Shown piece by piece: positions 1 to 7,792 of a stretch of DNA of 64,000 nt. The stretch is from an uncultured Eubacteriales bacterium (GTDB lineage Bacteria; Bacillota; Clostridia; Christensenellales; CAG-138). The notes beneath the pieces are model-generated. The model saw only the letters and a list, made by a program, of their open reading frames with translations, searched no databases and was not told the origin of the DNA. The stretch spans positions 186,001 through 250,000 of the forward strand of contig UQWD01000001.1 of assembly GCA_900544555.1 (NCBI GenBank). The letters run 5' to 3'. Numbering within the stretch: position 1 is the stretch's first letter; the number at the start of each line of letters is the position of its first letter. Both the position numbers and the translations under genes were made by a program.

Positions 1-697
1 CATTATATGCTTGTTGTTCGTGAAGCTGCCCGATATTGTTCAGACCAACGAGAAGATGCATGTGCTTTCCGATCTAAGGCAGGGCCTTAAAGCCGTGCGG
101 GCCAACAAGCCCTTGATGGCGCTTTTCGCGCCGATGATACTGGTAAACATCCTCTATCTTCCCCTCGGTTCGCTCTTTCCTCTTCTGGTCCGTACGCACT
201 TTATGGGAACCGCATGGCACAACAGCATTGTGGAGTTCATATTCGCGGGCGGCCTTTTGGTTTCCTCCATCGCCATAGGCATTTGGGGCGGAATGAGAAA
301 GCGGTTTAAAATGGCAGCGATTGCCATCGGCCTTCTGGGCGCGGCCTGCGTTATAAGCGGCGCTTTGCCGCCGGAGGGCTTTTGGATATTCGCCGTATGC
401 TGTTTCTTCATGGGCGGCTCCGCAACGTTTATCAACGTGCCGCTTATGGCGTATACGCAGGAAACCATCGCGCCCGAGGTTATGGGCAAGGTTTTTTCTT
501 TGCTGATGACCGCCATGACGCTGGCTACGCCTATTGGGTTGTTGGTCGCAGGGCCGGTCAGCGAGGCTGTGGGCGTAGACGTTTGGTTTTTCTGGTCCGG
601 CGTCGCAATGGTTATTACAGGGGTCCTGTGCCGCGTGCTGACGCGGCGATATGACGCGCAGACCATGAAGCCGGATACGGTTAAGGCAAAGGAATAG
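1..697 (+). CDS. MFS efflux transporter, C-terminal part
   Basis: Only the last ~230 residues are present; the frame is open at the first base, so the true start is upstream of the window. About five to six hydrophobic helices are visible (for example LMALFAPMILVNILYLPLG and GVAMVITGVLCRVL), as expected for the second half of a 12-helix major facilitator. The segment APEVMGKVFSLL followed by ATPIG is the loop and helix seen in MFS_3 drug exporters of the MefA/EntS type. It probably pumps a drug or siderophore-like solute out across the membrane; the substrate cannot be told. A stop at 695-697 precedes about 500 bases without a gene. Confidence 0.8.
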   Translation, partial: IICLLFVKLPDIVQTNEKMHVLSDLRQGLKAVRANKPLMALFAPMILVNILYLPLGSLFPLLVRTHFMGTAWHNSIVEFIFAGGLLVSSIAIGIWGGMRKRFKMAAIAIGLLGAACVISGALPPEGFWIFAVCCFFMGGSATFINVPLMAYTQETIAPEVMGKVFSLLMTAMTLATPIGLLVAGPVSEAVGVDVWFFWSGVAMVITGVLCRVLTRRYDAQTMKPDTVKAKE

Positions 698-946
698 TTG
701 TGAGCTAAAAAAGGGTTATTAGGCTTTTGGGGCGTGACAGGAGTCGCCTGATATGCCCACGGCGCATCAGAGTGCCGAAATATTTCGTTTGATTTCATCC
801 GTTGCGGCGCACATGAATGCCCGAGATGGAATCTCAAGGCTTCGCGCTTAAGCGCTTAATTCATAATCGGCGCTATACGCGCCAACCGCTCGGGAAGCGG
901 CCCGATAACCTTAATATTCCGGCGCAATCCATATTGAACATATCTT

Positions 947-965
947 GGGGGCGCACAGCGCCCCC
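947..965. repeat. GGGGGCGC hairpin, copy 1
   Basis: Perfect 8-bp stem GGGGGCGC / GCGCCCCC with loop ACA. The identical 19-mer recurs at 1161-1179, about 210 bp away. Being palindromic, the copies are both direct and inverted repeats. No T-run follows, so a simple terminator is not obvious. Confidence 0.75.
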
Positions 966-1020
966 TCAGACTGTCATAACCCCCGGGGATTTAGGGGGCA
1001 CACCTTAAGAAGGCCTTCAA

Positions 1021-1051
1021 CCGAATCGGATGACATGTGCGTCCGATTCGG
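1021..1051. repeat. 10-bp stem hairpin between the two GGGGGCGC copies
   Basis: CCGAATCGGA pairs perfectly with TCCGATTCGG across an 11-base loop, and flanking AAGGC / GCCTT can extend the stem after a mismatch. It lies midway between the GGGGGCGC hairpins, so the three may form one folded RNA or one small repeat element. Confidence 0.65.
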
Positions 1052-1160
1052 AACGCCTTGCGTAGAAAGGGTTTCTTTGCGCGGGGCGCTGACGCGCCAT
1101 AGGTGCAATCGCCCCGTGTTGACTCAAAAAAATGGCGTAGCCACTTTCTCGACAGGCTAT

Positions 1161-1179
1161 GGGGGCGCACAGCGCCCCC
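1161..1179. repeat. GGGGGCGC hairpin, copy 2
   Basis: Identical in sequence to the hairpin at 947-965 (8-bp stem, ACA loop). It lies 23 bp beyond the 3' end of the minus-strand 93-residue gene at 1203-1484 and could also act in its transcript end. Confidence 0.7.
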
Positions 1180-1202
1180 TTTCATTACGTCAGCAATGAC
1201 AA

Positions 1203-1484
1203 TCAGCTGATTCCCTGATAAACCAGGATCTCAAGAATGGCGCTTAGTATCGCGTTCTTGGTAATCAACTCATATTTAACGCCGTTTTCGCTTCGGTAGA
1301 CGCGCAGCGCCTGCAATATCGCCATCTTCTGGTTCCGCTCCGGTTGCAGCCTCACGGCATATTCCGAGCCGTCAACCATCAGCTTTACCGTATAGCTCGC
1401 ATCCCATGGCTCCGGGTTCGCCTTCATCATCAGGGATTTATTGAACTCCTCAAATTTGTTTTCTTTTAACAGCCGAATTAGCAT
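1203..1484 (-). CDS. Hypothetical protein, 93 aa
   Basis: I do not recognise this protein. It is small, has no signal peptide or membrane helix, and reads as a compact alpha/beta domain (strands around YTVKLMVDGSEYAVRLQ, then a helix NQKMAILQALRVY). A purine-rich site GAAAGGG lies upstream of the ATG. A 64-bp piece of this gene (1384-1447, residues ~13-33) is repeated exactly at 2581-2644, so the locus once held a second copy. It sits downstream of a repeat element that also follows an RHH gene at 14.1 kb. Accessory-region gene; function unknown. Confidence 0.55.
   Translation of the reverse strand: MLIRLLKENKFEEFNKSLMMKANPEPWDASYTVKLMVDGSEYAVRLQPERNQKMAILQALRVYRSENGVKYELITKNAILSAILEILVYQGIS
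1384..1447. repeat. 64-bp exact direct repeat, copy 1 (inside the 93-aa gene)
   Basis: The 64 bases starting TTTACCGTATAGCTCGCATC are identical to 2581-2644. This copy is part of an intact gene; the other is an orphan fragment 1.2 kb away. Confidence 0.9.
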
Positions 1485-1515
1485 AATACATGTGCCCTTT
1501 CTTATTTTGATTGTA

Positions 1516-1650
1516 GATGTTCCGGCTGTGCTTGAAAGGGTTTGCGGCGCATGGTATAATATTTACGCTGCATCTGCTTTTTTGCATTTGCCGGCTCGGG
1601 AAGTGGCGATAGTATTGTGGAGTACGCGCCGCTTCCTCATTTGTTGAGGC
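1516..1650 (-). repeat. Repeat following an RHH gene, copy A
   Basis: About 130 bp that align with 14,120-14,262. Shared blocks include TGCTTGAAAGGGTTTGC, ACGCTGCATCTGCTTTT and GGGAAGTGGCG with CGCCGCTTCC. On the minus strand each copy starts at the end of a small RHH gene and contains a stem (GGAAGCGGCG / CGCCACTTCC) near the stop codon, then an AT-rich TATTAT/TATAAT box. It may combine a terminator with a promoter for the next gene. Confidence 0.65.
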
Positions 1651-1813
1651 CATCGTGTATCTTCCTAATCCCACGCCGTACTACTTCTGCTTTTGAAACT
1701 TTCATTTTTCCACTGCATTCATCCAGCATTTTTGAAGATTCAAAATCCATACGGATTTTCAAGACAATATTCTTGGGATTGTCAGTTGGACGGCCTATTT
1801 TTTTATCGCCCAT
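1637..1813 (-). CDS. Small ribbon-helix-helix (CopG-like) DNA-binding protein, 58 aa
   Basis: A short gene read directly from the minus strand: ATG at 1813 with GGGAGGTG five bases upstream and TGA at 1637. The protein begins MGDKKIGRPTDNPKN, then a beta strand (IVLKIRMD) and two helices (ESSKMLDECSGKM, SKAEVVRRGIRKI), the RHH fold of CopG/Arc/MetJ regulators. It is paralogous to the products at 2127-2309 and 14,246-14,425, all sharing a (R/K)xGxxTDNPK start and an (A/V)xRRGI(x)K(L/I) end. RHH proteins bind operators as dimers and often serve plasmid or mobile-element control. Target unknown. Confidence 0.75.
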   Translation of the reverse strand: MGDKKIGRPTDNPKNIVLKIRMDFESSKMLDECSGKMKVSKAEVVRRGIRKIHDGLNK

Positions 1814-2126
1814 AGTTCACCTCCCTTTTGTGGGCTGTAGTACCATAATATGTTACTGCCCATAATAGTCAAGCAAAAAGCATAGAAATAATTGTATATA
1901 ACGTCGTTTTCTGTTTTATGTTTTGTAATAATCAGAAATATCTCCTTTTGGAGGCTTTTCTGTTAAATTAAATAATAAGTTTCATTTTTATTATTAGGTC
2001 TTATTTTAGCCGTTTAATCCCTCTTCTAGTGGCTTCCATTGTCTGTACTTTGATTGTTCGCATTATATTTCAATACGTTATTGCCATCTAAGCGGACGAA
2101 AAACGATTTATCTATAACTATCTATA
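1814..2126. other. AT-rich intergenic region
   Basis: No gene, RNA or clear repeat beyond the upstream signals of the flanking RHH genes. Base composition is markedly AT-rich compared with the core genes further along, consistent with acquired DNA. Confidence 0.5.
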
Positions 2127-2309
2127 TTAATTTTTGTTGAGCTTGTCCTTTAAACTGATGATACCCCTACGAGTAGCTTCTGCTCTGCCAACCTTCTCCT
2201 GCTCACAATAGCATTTAAGAATCTCAACGCATTGATTATCCAGTCGTACATGAATAGAAGTACTTTTGGGATTATCCGTGGGGCGGCCCATCTTCTTCCG
2301 TTCGGGCAA
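2127..2309 (-). CDS. Ribbon-helix-helix (CopG-like) protein, 60 aa
   Basis: A small RHH regulator. After KKMGRPTDNPKS comes the beta strand TSIHVRLD, then helices QCVEILKCYCEQEKV and RAEATRRGIISLKDKL. The likely start is TTG at 2309 (MPERKKMG...), with GAGGTGAG just upstream; an internal ATG at codon 7 is possible but badly spaced. It is closer to the 14.2-kb paralogue (both have YCEQE(K/N)V) than to the neighbour at 1637-1813. Same orientation as its neighbour, so both may come from one mobile element. DNA target and role unknown. Confidence 0.75.
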   Translation of the reverse strand: MPERKKMGRPTDNPKSTSIHVRLDNQCVEILKCYCEQEKVGRAEATRRGIISLKDKLNKN

Positions 2310-2720
2310 ATAAACTCACCTCACTTTCGCAACCCATATTTATCCTATCATTAGTGCAACCCTTAAATCAAGTCGAAATGATACCATAAACTGTATATTT
2401 TGTCGACTTCACTATTATCAATTTGAACGGGATCTTTTCGAGACAGCTGTGATTTAAACCAGCACTTTAAAGTCATGTAAAAAATATTAATACAACTCAT
2501 GAATAAACACGCTTTAAAACAACAAATCATTTATATGCTACGTATAACGAACGCCTATCCCCGGGCATGAACTTCTTTTATTTACCGTATAGCTCGCATC
2601 CCATGGCTCCGGGTTCGCCTTCATCATCAGGGATTTATTGAACTAAGCACTTATCTTCGAATTTGGTATTGATTTTTATGGCGCACACCCATTAGAGTTT
2701 GCGCCATAGTTATCTAAGTA
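2310..2720. other. Intergenic region with an orphan gene fragment
   Basis: About 400 AT-rich bases without an intact gene. The only recognisable content is the 64-bp orphan copy at 2581-2644, followed by an imperfect inverted repeat (ATGGCGCACACCC ... GTTTGCGCCAT) at ~2678-2708 that could terminate the minus-strand gene ending at 2721. Confidence 0.55.
2581..2644 (-). pseudogene. 64-bp fragment of the 93-aa gene (repeat copy 2)
   Basis: Exact copy of 1384-1447 with unrelated sequence on both sides. It corresponds to ~21 codons from the N-terminal third of the protein at 1203-1484, so it is a truncated duplicate left by recombination or deletion. Confidence 0.8.
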
Positions 2721-3770
2721 TTATCCGCTAAAACTAATGTATTTTTGGGCTATATGATACCTTGATTCCGGATTTATTGAAACTCCAAGTGAAAATCCAG
2801 AAGCGTCAATATTTGCTGAAACACCAATATTAAATGTTCTATATTGGTGCCCAAATAGCGCTCTCACCCCCCATGGTCCTGACCCTAATGATGTTGCGCG
2901 AAAAGACAAATATCCACGTATATTTCGTGCTACGTAAAACTCCATTGGGCCGCATGGGTAATCGGTCGGTATATTATACTTATATATATACCCATAATTG
3001 CAATCTGATACCATACTAGTAGCAATTGTTTCTTGTCCAATATATGTTTCCCCACCTGTTGGCTTATAATCTATTTTTATTTTGTCATAGGCTGCACGTG
3101 AATAACCAGAACCTCCAACTTTTGTCATATTATAATTATGTCCCGTTGCTATAATATCCGTAATATACGCTACAGGACTAGATAGAATTTCTGTTGTCGT
3201 TTGGAAATTGCATACACTACCTTGTTTTGAAACAAAAATCGATACTCTCAATATTGTATTACCAACGGTTGTTTGGGCACTTCCAGTTGCGGAAGGAATT
3301 ATTGCTAGTTTGGAAGCAGAAGAACGCATTATTCTTTCGATTTGTAACTGCTTAACCCTTCTGTTCTCAATTTGTACTAGTTTAAACGCTTCATTTTCCG
3401 TAATTTCTTCCTTTCCTGTTTGAAAAATAGTTTCCTCTCCCGACACCGGATCATATTTAAGAATATAGTCCGATTTTACGTATGCAACGGATGAATGAAT
3501 TAGTTCAGCACCAGCATAGTGTGCTAATTCATGTTCTGGAAGATCGTTTACTATATTTTCCGAAAGACCAAACTCACGAAGCGTTTCTTTTGCTCTAACA
3601 ATTTCTTCTTTCTTTATTATTGAAAGTTTAGCATTCAATTCTTGATCTAAAAGCACATTATTTTTCTCAGAATCACTTTCATTAACAGCACTTACAAACT
3701 CTGTAGGAAAAAGAGTAATTAAACATACCAAAATACCTAGAATACATATAAGAACAACCATTCTTTTCAT
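2721..3770 (-). CDS. Secreted protein of unknown function, 349 aa
   Basis: The N-terminus MKRMVVLICILGILVCLITLF with a cleavage-like FVSA is a classical signal peptide, so the product is exported. A charged, helical region follows (residues ~35-150, with ENRRVKQLQIERIMRSS), then a beta-rich part with many Gly, Tyr and Ser (VGGSGYSRAAYDKIKIDYKP, GYIYKYNIPTDYPCGPMEF). I do not recognise the family. AGGTTTG lies before the ATG. The gene is much more AT-rich than the 15-64 kb genes and sits next to mobile-element debris, which suggests horizontal acquisition. Confidence 0.65.
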   Translation of the reverse strand: MKRMVVLICILGILVCLITLFPTEFVSAVNESDSEKNNVLLDQELNAKLSIIKKEEIVRAKETLREFGLSENIVNDLPEHELAHYAGAELIHSSVAYVKSDYILKYDPVSGEETIFQTGKEEITENEAFKLVQIENRRVKQLQIERIMRSSASKLAIIPSATGSAQTTVGNTILRVSIFVSKQGSVCNFQTTTEILSSPVAYITDIIATGHNYNMTKVGGSGYSRAAYDKIKIDYKPTGGETYIGQETIATSMVSDCNYGYIYKYNIPTDYPCGPMEFYVARNIRGYLSFRATSLGSGPWGVRALFGHQYRTFNIGVSANIDASGFSLGVSINPESRYHIAQKYISFSG

Positions 3771-3949
3771 GACAAACCTCCCGTTGTTTAATTAGTTTAA
3801 AAAAGCCTTAGCTTTTGTTAATTAACAATAATAAAGCCTTATACTTAGTATCTATATATAATATTAGCATTTATTTACATGCATGTCAAATATTATTTTT
3901 AGCATCTATGTCTTATCTTACTTTGCACTAAGAACTATATATTTTTTGA

Positions 3950-3978
3950 TTGACTATTATAGTTTTGTTTAATATAAT
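3950..3978 (+). promoter_or_regulatory. Sigma-A promoter with overlapping palindrome
   Basis: TTGACT (3950-3955), 17-bp spacer, TATAAT (3973-3978), about 35 bp before the gene at 4013. A perfect 12-bp inverted repeat with a 2-base centre (3967-3992, arm GTTTAATATAAT) covers the -10 box, so a repressor may bind there. Confidence 0.7.
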
Positions 3979-4012
3979 AAATTATATTAAACAATGAAAG
4001 AGGATATTATTA

Positions 4013-5083
4013 ATGCAGCCGACATTGCGCAGACGCCTTTTAATATTTTCTGTTCTCATTATCGTACTTCTTCTTGCCGCTGTCTTGTGCTTGGTTTTTT
4101 TGCGCCAACCGTATGTCTTGAAACGGGATCAATATACCATTGACATGATACTGGAGAAAATGCGCCAGCGTACCATCGCGGGAGTTTGGTCCGGTGACGA
4201 TGAACGGCTCTATAAAGAGATTAAAACGGTTACGCCTGGGCTTGACGCTTTGCGTAACGATTCTTTTACTAAGGATTCTTCCCATTATGCATCGGTTATC
4301 AATAATTGCAAGGATCCCCGACGTATTGCTGCGTTTGGCCCCGGATATATATTATATGGGGAATATACGAATGCTTTATCCTTATTAACCCCCGGAGAAA
4401 TAATAAAAATATGGCGCGAAAAAATGCATGACCAGCAATTAAAGGTATCTATTATCGCTTCGCCTTCCCAATCCGATCCGCGCTATTTCCTTAAAATCTC
4501 GAGTCAGAACTTTCAAATATCCCTTTCGGTCGACGCTGTATCAGGCCAAGCCCTTGGCTGGCCGGGAGATATCCTTGAGCCTGACGTAAGCGTAACTGCG
4601 CCTTATTTTAATGGTGATGCTAAAGCGTTATTAAAATTGTTGCTGGATGAGGACGCAAGCTACGAAGTCACACAGGAGCAGCGCGGCGCTCAAAAGGATA
4701 CTTATTTATTCTATCCCTTGTATAACGGTTACCGTGTGCGTACCTCCGTGCTTGATTTGCAGCCCCCAATACTAGAGTATTATAAAGAAACCGGGCAGAT
4801 CGTATTCAATACGCATAATGGGAAATTGCCCTCGTTAAAATCTGAGCTTGGCGCCCCTGTATTAGATTCAACTTTAGAGGATGTAATAAAGTTTGCTTCA
4901 CAGACGCAGCAATATCAATTTAACAATTTTTTTACGCCGGGTAATTACGAGCTGGAAGAAATAGCCTGGCTATATTGCTCCGCAACCTGCACTTACGAAC
5001 TGGCCTATTTTCTTAAATCAGGGGATCAATGCCTTGCTATTTTCGCAAACAGCGGGCTAATCGTTACCCCCTGGCAGATTTAA
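4013..5083 (+). CDS. Membrane-anchored protein of unknown function, 356 aa
   Basis: One N-terminal transmembrane segment (residues ~8-30, LLIFSVLIIVLLLAAVLCLVF) follows a basic MQPTLRRR, so the protein is probably anchored with its ~320-residue remainder outside. The outer part has repeated alpha/beta segments around YFLKISSQNFQISLSVDAVSG and YVTQ-like stretches, reminiscent of two-lobed lipoprotein-like regulators, but I do not recognise it. AGAGGATATT precedes the ATG. It has its own promoter and palindrome and runs toward a convergent secreted-protein gene. No catalytic motif is apparent. Confidence 0.65.
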   Translation: MQPTLRRRLLIFSVLIIVLLLAAVLCLVFLRQPYVLKRDQYTIDMILEKMRQRTIAGVWSGDDERLYKEIKTVTPGLDALRNDSFTKDSSHYASVINNCKDPRRIAAFGPGYILYGEYTNALSLLTPGEIIKIWREKMHDQQLKVSIIASPSQSDPRYFLKISSQNFQISLSVDAVSGQALGWPGDILEPDVSVTAPYFNGDAKALLKLLLDEDASYEVTQEQRGAQKDTYLFYPLYNGYRVRTSVLDLQPPILEYYKETGQIVFNTHNGKLPSLKSELGAPVLDSTLEDVIKFASQTQQYQFNNFFTPGNYELEEIAWLYCSATCTYELAYFLKSGDQCLAIFANSGLIVTPWQI

Positions 5084-5196
5084 ATATTAATGTTTTCATA
5101 TGCCGAAATAATAAAACTTATATAGTTTACTCCCAGTGGGGCTTTGTATTCATAGATTAAGCAAGCGTCACAGGTGACGATATTTAAAAATCTGAA

Positions 5197-5222
5197 GCCC
5201 GAGGCAGTTTAATGCCCCGGGC
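5197..5222 (-). terminator. Terminator-like hairpin
   Basis: GCCCGAGGCA / TGCCCCGGGC form a 10-bp stem with one mismatch and a 6-base loop, 30 bp past the stop of the minus-strand gene at 5253. On the minus strand an ATTTTTAAA stretch follows. It could serve both convergent genes. Confidence 0.6.
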
Positions 5223-5252
5223 CAGATCAAACCTTTTTATTGAATCATTATT

Positions 5253-6998
5253 TTATTTTATCTTGCTCAGCTTTTGCAGCACCTCGTTAATAAAGCAAAC
5301 AGCGTTCGCTTCATAAGTCGGCGCGATATACACGGCCGCTTTTTGGGACGCTCTGCTGATTTCATTGTTCTTCTCACGCACCGCGTTCGCTATCGCGCGG
5401 GTGTCCGCGTTATGCGCTACGATAATATTGTCAAGGAGCGTCTGAGTAAACACATCCCTGTCGTTGAGGTATTGATTCATAATAAGCGCGCATCTGTCCT
5501 TCCAATCGAGAGAGGATAAGAAATTACTCAGCGTCTCAAAGGACTTAACCGTTGTGTATTTCGTGGAGCTGCTGGAGAGTACCATCTGCTCATCGCCCAT
5601 AATTTCAGATCGCCAGCTGTTGTAAAGCGCGTCAAACCGGCTCATGCTCCCCCTTGCCTCCAGTTCCGTCAGGCGTGTACTCAGATAGCCCGCAGATTGC
5701 TTGGTCAGCGATACGTCCAGCTTCTTTGTCAATCCCATTTCCAGGGAATCGGTGAAGGTTAACCCGGCCTCGGATTTTGATGTGCCGCTTATTTTGTAGT
5801 ACCGGACGATGCTCCCGTACAGTCCTCCTGTGAGGGAATCGCGCTCATGGAAAATTCGCTGGTTTGCGCCCAGCTTGCTTTCAAAATCATAACCGTGCGG
5901 ATAACCGTTGCCCGGCTTGCGTACGGCGGCGTGCGTCCAGCTTGAGCCGTCCTTATAAACATCCACCGCGGCGTCGGAGGCGGCCGACGTGTTGGCGTAC
6001 GTAACCGCTCCGGCATATCGGGCAGGGCTGTTTCCGAAGTAATTGTTCAAAGCGATTACATTATCGTCGTTATACCATGGAGTAAGATACCCCCCTCCCT
6101 CCGAGATGTCTGGGTTAATCCACGCGTCGGTAATTCCCCCCGCCCAGGAAATGCAGTTGTATATTCCTGAAGTCCCCTGCGACATGATGGAATCATCCGC
6201 GAGCAGATTTGGGAAGCTGTATGCCGAAGTATAGCCGTTTTGGCATTTTGCGTATACATCGGCCGTGCCGGTTGAACCCGCGGAATAACTGGCAACGACG
6301 ACATAGCTCGGCGATGTCGTGAAGGATTGCTTTATTCGGGAAGCGCGTCCCCAGGAAAAATCGCCGCTCCCGGAATAATCATCGTTGTAACCTACCACGC
6401 GGTTGGAGCTATCCATAACAAACAGCCTTGTATCCGCGCCGGAGGAGAGCTTGGCGGTGAAAAAGTTGAGCGTACCCGTAGCCGATAACGGGGTGGTGAT
6501 TTTCTTCCCGCCGACAGCAGCCGCTGCCGTGTCGACAGCGCCGTCCTTTAATACGTTGGCATAGCCCGCCGCGTCGTTATATCCCTTTACCATCAGCGTA
6601 TAGGAGCCCGTAGTGGGTACAGTAACGCTGATTTTGGAATAGGTACCTGTCGCGTCGTCATTATACCATGAGGTCGAAGCGGTTGGGTTCGCCGTCAGGA
6701 ACAGATACATCACGGTATCAATATCACTGTAACCGGCGGCTTTAGCCGTTTCAAAGGTCACCGTTGTGCCGGCGGTCAGGTTATAGGATTTGCAGAAGGT
6801 AAACGTTACGGGCGTGTTCAGGGAATAGTTATACGCGTAGGTTGGCGACGAGGCGTATTTACCGCCCTCAGCAGCCGCCGTTATTGTTTCAGGCGCTTTT
6901 TCAGGCAGAACCGAATCCGGCGGCGCGGCTGAGACGGAGGGCAGAAGCAACCCCATAGTCATCAACAGGGTAAGAAGGAAAAGAAGAGCTTTTTTCAT
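5253..6998 (-). CDS. Secreted protein with PPC-like repeats and a DUF7689-like domain, 581 aa
   Basis: ATG at 6998 is chosen because GGGAGGAC lies just upstream and a signal peptide follows at once (MKKALLFLLTLLMTMG...SVSA). Residues ~40-250 hold two beta-rich repeats, each with a WYNDD or GYNDDYSG turn and a SYTLMVKGY / SYVVVASY strand, as in pre-peptidase C-terminal domains. From ~275 a second domain has YNCISWAGG (C282), THAAVR (H356), ESKLG and RIFHERDSLTGGLYG, a pattern I recall from DUF7689 proteins. The C/H pair suggests a papain-like fold, but activity is inference. The last 150 residues are helical. An exported effector or peptidase-like protein is likely. Confidence 0.6.
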   Translation of the reverse strand: MKKALLFLLTLLMTMGLLLPSVSAAPPDSVLPEKAPETITAAAEGGKYASSPTYAYNYSLNTPVTFTFCKSYNLTAGTTVTFETAKAAGYSDIDTVMYLFLTANPTASTSWYNDDATGTYSKISVTVPTTGSYTLMVKGYNDAAGYANVLKDGAVDTAAAAVGGKKITTPLSATGTLNFFTAKLSSGADTRLFVMDSSNRVVGYNDDYSGSGDFSWGRASRIKQSFTTSPSYVVVASYSAGSTGTADVYAKCQNGYTSAYSFPNLLADDSIMSQGTSGIYNCISWAGGITDAWINPDISEGGGYLTPWYNDDNVIALNNYFGNSPARYAGAVTYANTSAASDAAVDVYKDGSSWTHAAVRKPGNGYPHGYDFESKLGANQRIFHERDSLTGGLYGSIVRYYKISGTSKSEAGLTFTDSLEMGLTKKLDVSLTKQSAGYLSTRLTELEARGSMSRFDALYNSWRSEIMGDEQMVLSSSSTKYTTVKSFETLSNFLSSLDWKDRCALIMNQYLNDRDVFTQTLLDNIIVAHNADTRAIANAVREKNNEISRASQKAAVYIAPTYEANAVCFINEVLQKLSKIK

Positions 6999-7792
6999 TT
7001 GTTTGTCCTCCCGTAATATATTTTTTATATAAAGCGCAAACTTCAAAATGAGATTTGCGCGTATTGTCGACTTGTGTTAAGCTGGCGCAAGTCTAATTTT
7101 ATATTATTGGCGTTATCACTTTATCGGCTCTCATACTCATAATCGTACATAAGCTGTAGTGGCTTTCGATTTTGCATCATGAAAAGAGCCATACTTTATT
7201 GGCGATATCCAGATACGGCAATATCGTTTTTAAGGTTCACAATCCGCCTGCGTTAAATCAATACAGACATATTTTTATCTTAATATGTATAAATTTAGTT
7301 TATCGTAACATTGTATAATTTTCTCTTAAAAAGCAAAATAGCTTTATTAACCATTCCTTATTGTTAAACATTAGCATTTATAATCGTTAAATATATTTAT
7401 ATATTTAACGATATTCAGAGTGAGTGATTAATTACTGATTCGATCACAACATCAAAGAACTTAGAGGTGCGCCGGATTTTGGCGTAAACTAATCCACGCC
7501 TATTTAAGCAAAAGATTATCTTAAAAATGAACCCGGCGTTGCTTATCTAAGTAAACTCTATCGGGCAAATTATTGCGCAAAAATCCCAACCTTGAAATCA
7601 GCACAAGTGAATACAATTATTATATTGTTGATTCAATTATCAAAATCAGGTAAGAATGACAGCCGTATAAACCGGCGGACGCCATACCCGCAAGCACAGC
7701 AAAATATGGTCTTACGAAGAGGCAAATCGGCTCATAGTAACGGCGTATGTTTAAAACGAACAGTTCGATATCGTCTTATTCTGGGCGCTGCT
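6999..7792. other. AT-rich intergenic region with an inverted repeat
   Basis: Nearly 800 bases without a supported gene. The notable feature is a 13-bp perfect inverted repeat at 7383-7412 (arm ATCGTTAAATATA, 4-base loop). The 74-codon frame at 7592-7816 has no ribosome site or recognisable content and runs into the recombinase remnant. This stretch probably contains the left boundary of the mobile element. Confidence 0.5.
7383..7412. repeat. 13-bp perfect inverted repeat
   Basis: ATCGTTAAATATA / TATATTTAACGAT around TTTA. No T-run and no gene near enough to assign terminator duty. It may be a protein-binding site or an element end. Confidence 0.5.

Larger units (their letters stand above)
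698..1202. other. Gene-poor region rich in hairpins
   Basis: No convincing gene: the short frames here lack Shine-Dalgarno sites and recognisable motifs. The stretch holds two identical hairpins (947-965 and 1161-1179) and a longer one between them (1021-1051), so it looks like structured or repeat-derived DNA. Confidence 0.6.

Noticed and set aside
154..837. 227-codon minus-strand frame opposite the MFS gene
   Set aside because: Mirror of a well-supported membrane protein; no ribosome site and low-complexity translation.
991..1199. Small frames among the GGGGGCGC hairpins
   Set aside because: They translate the hairpins themselves (GGAVRP-like ends), have no ribosome site, and are better explained by repeat DNA.
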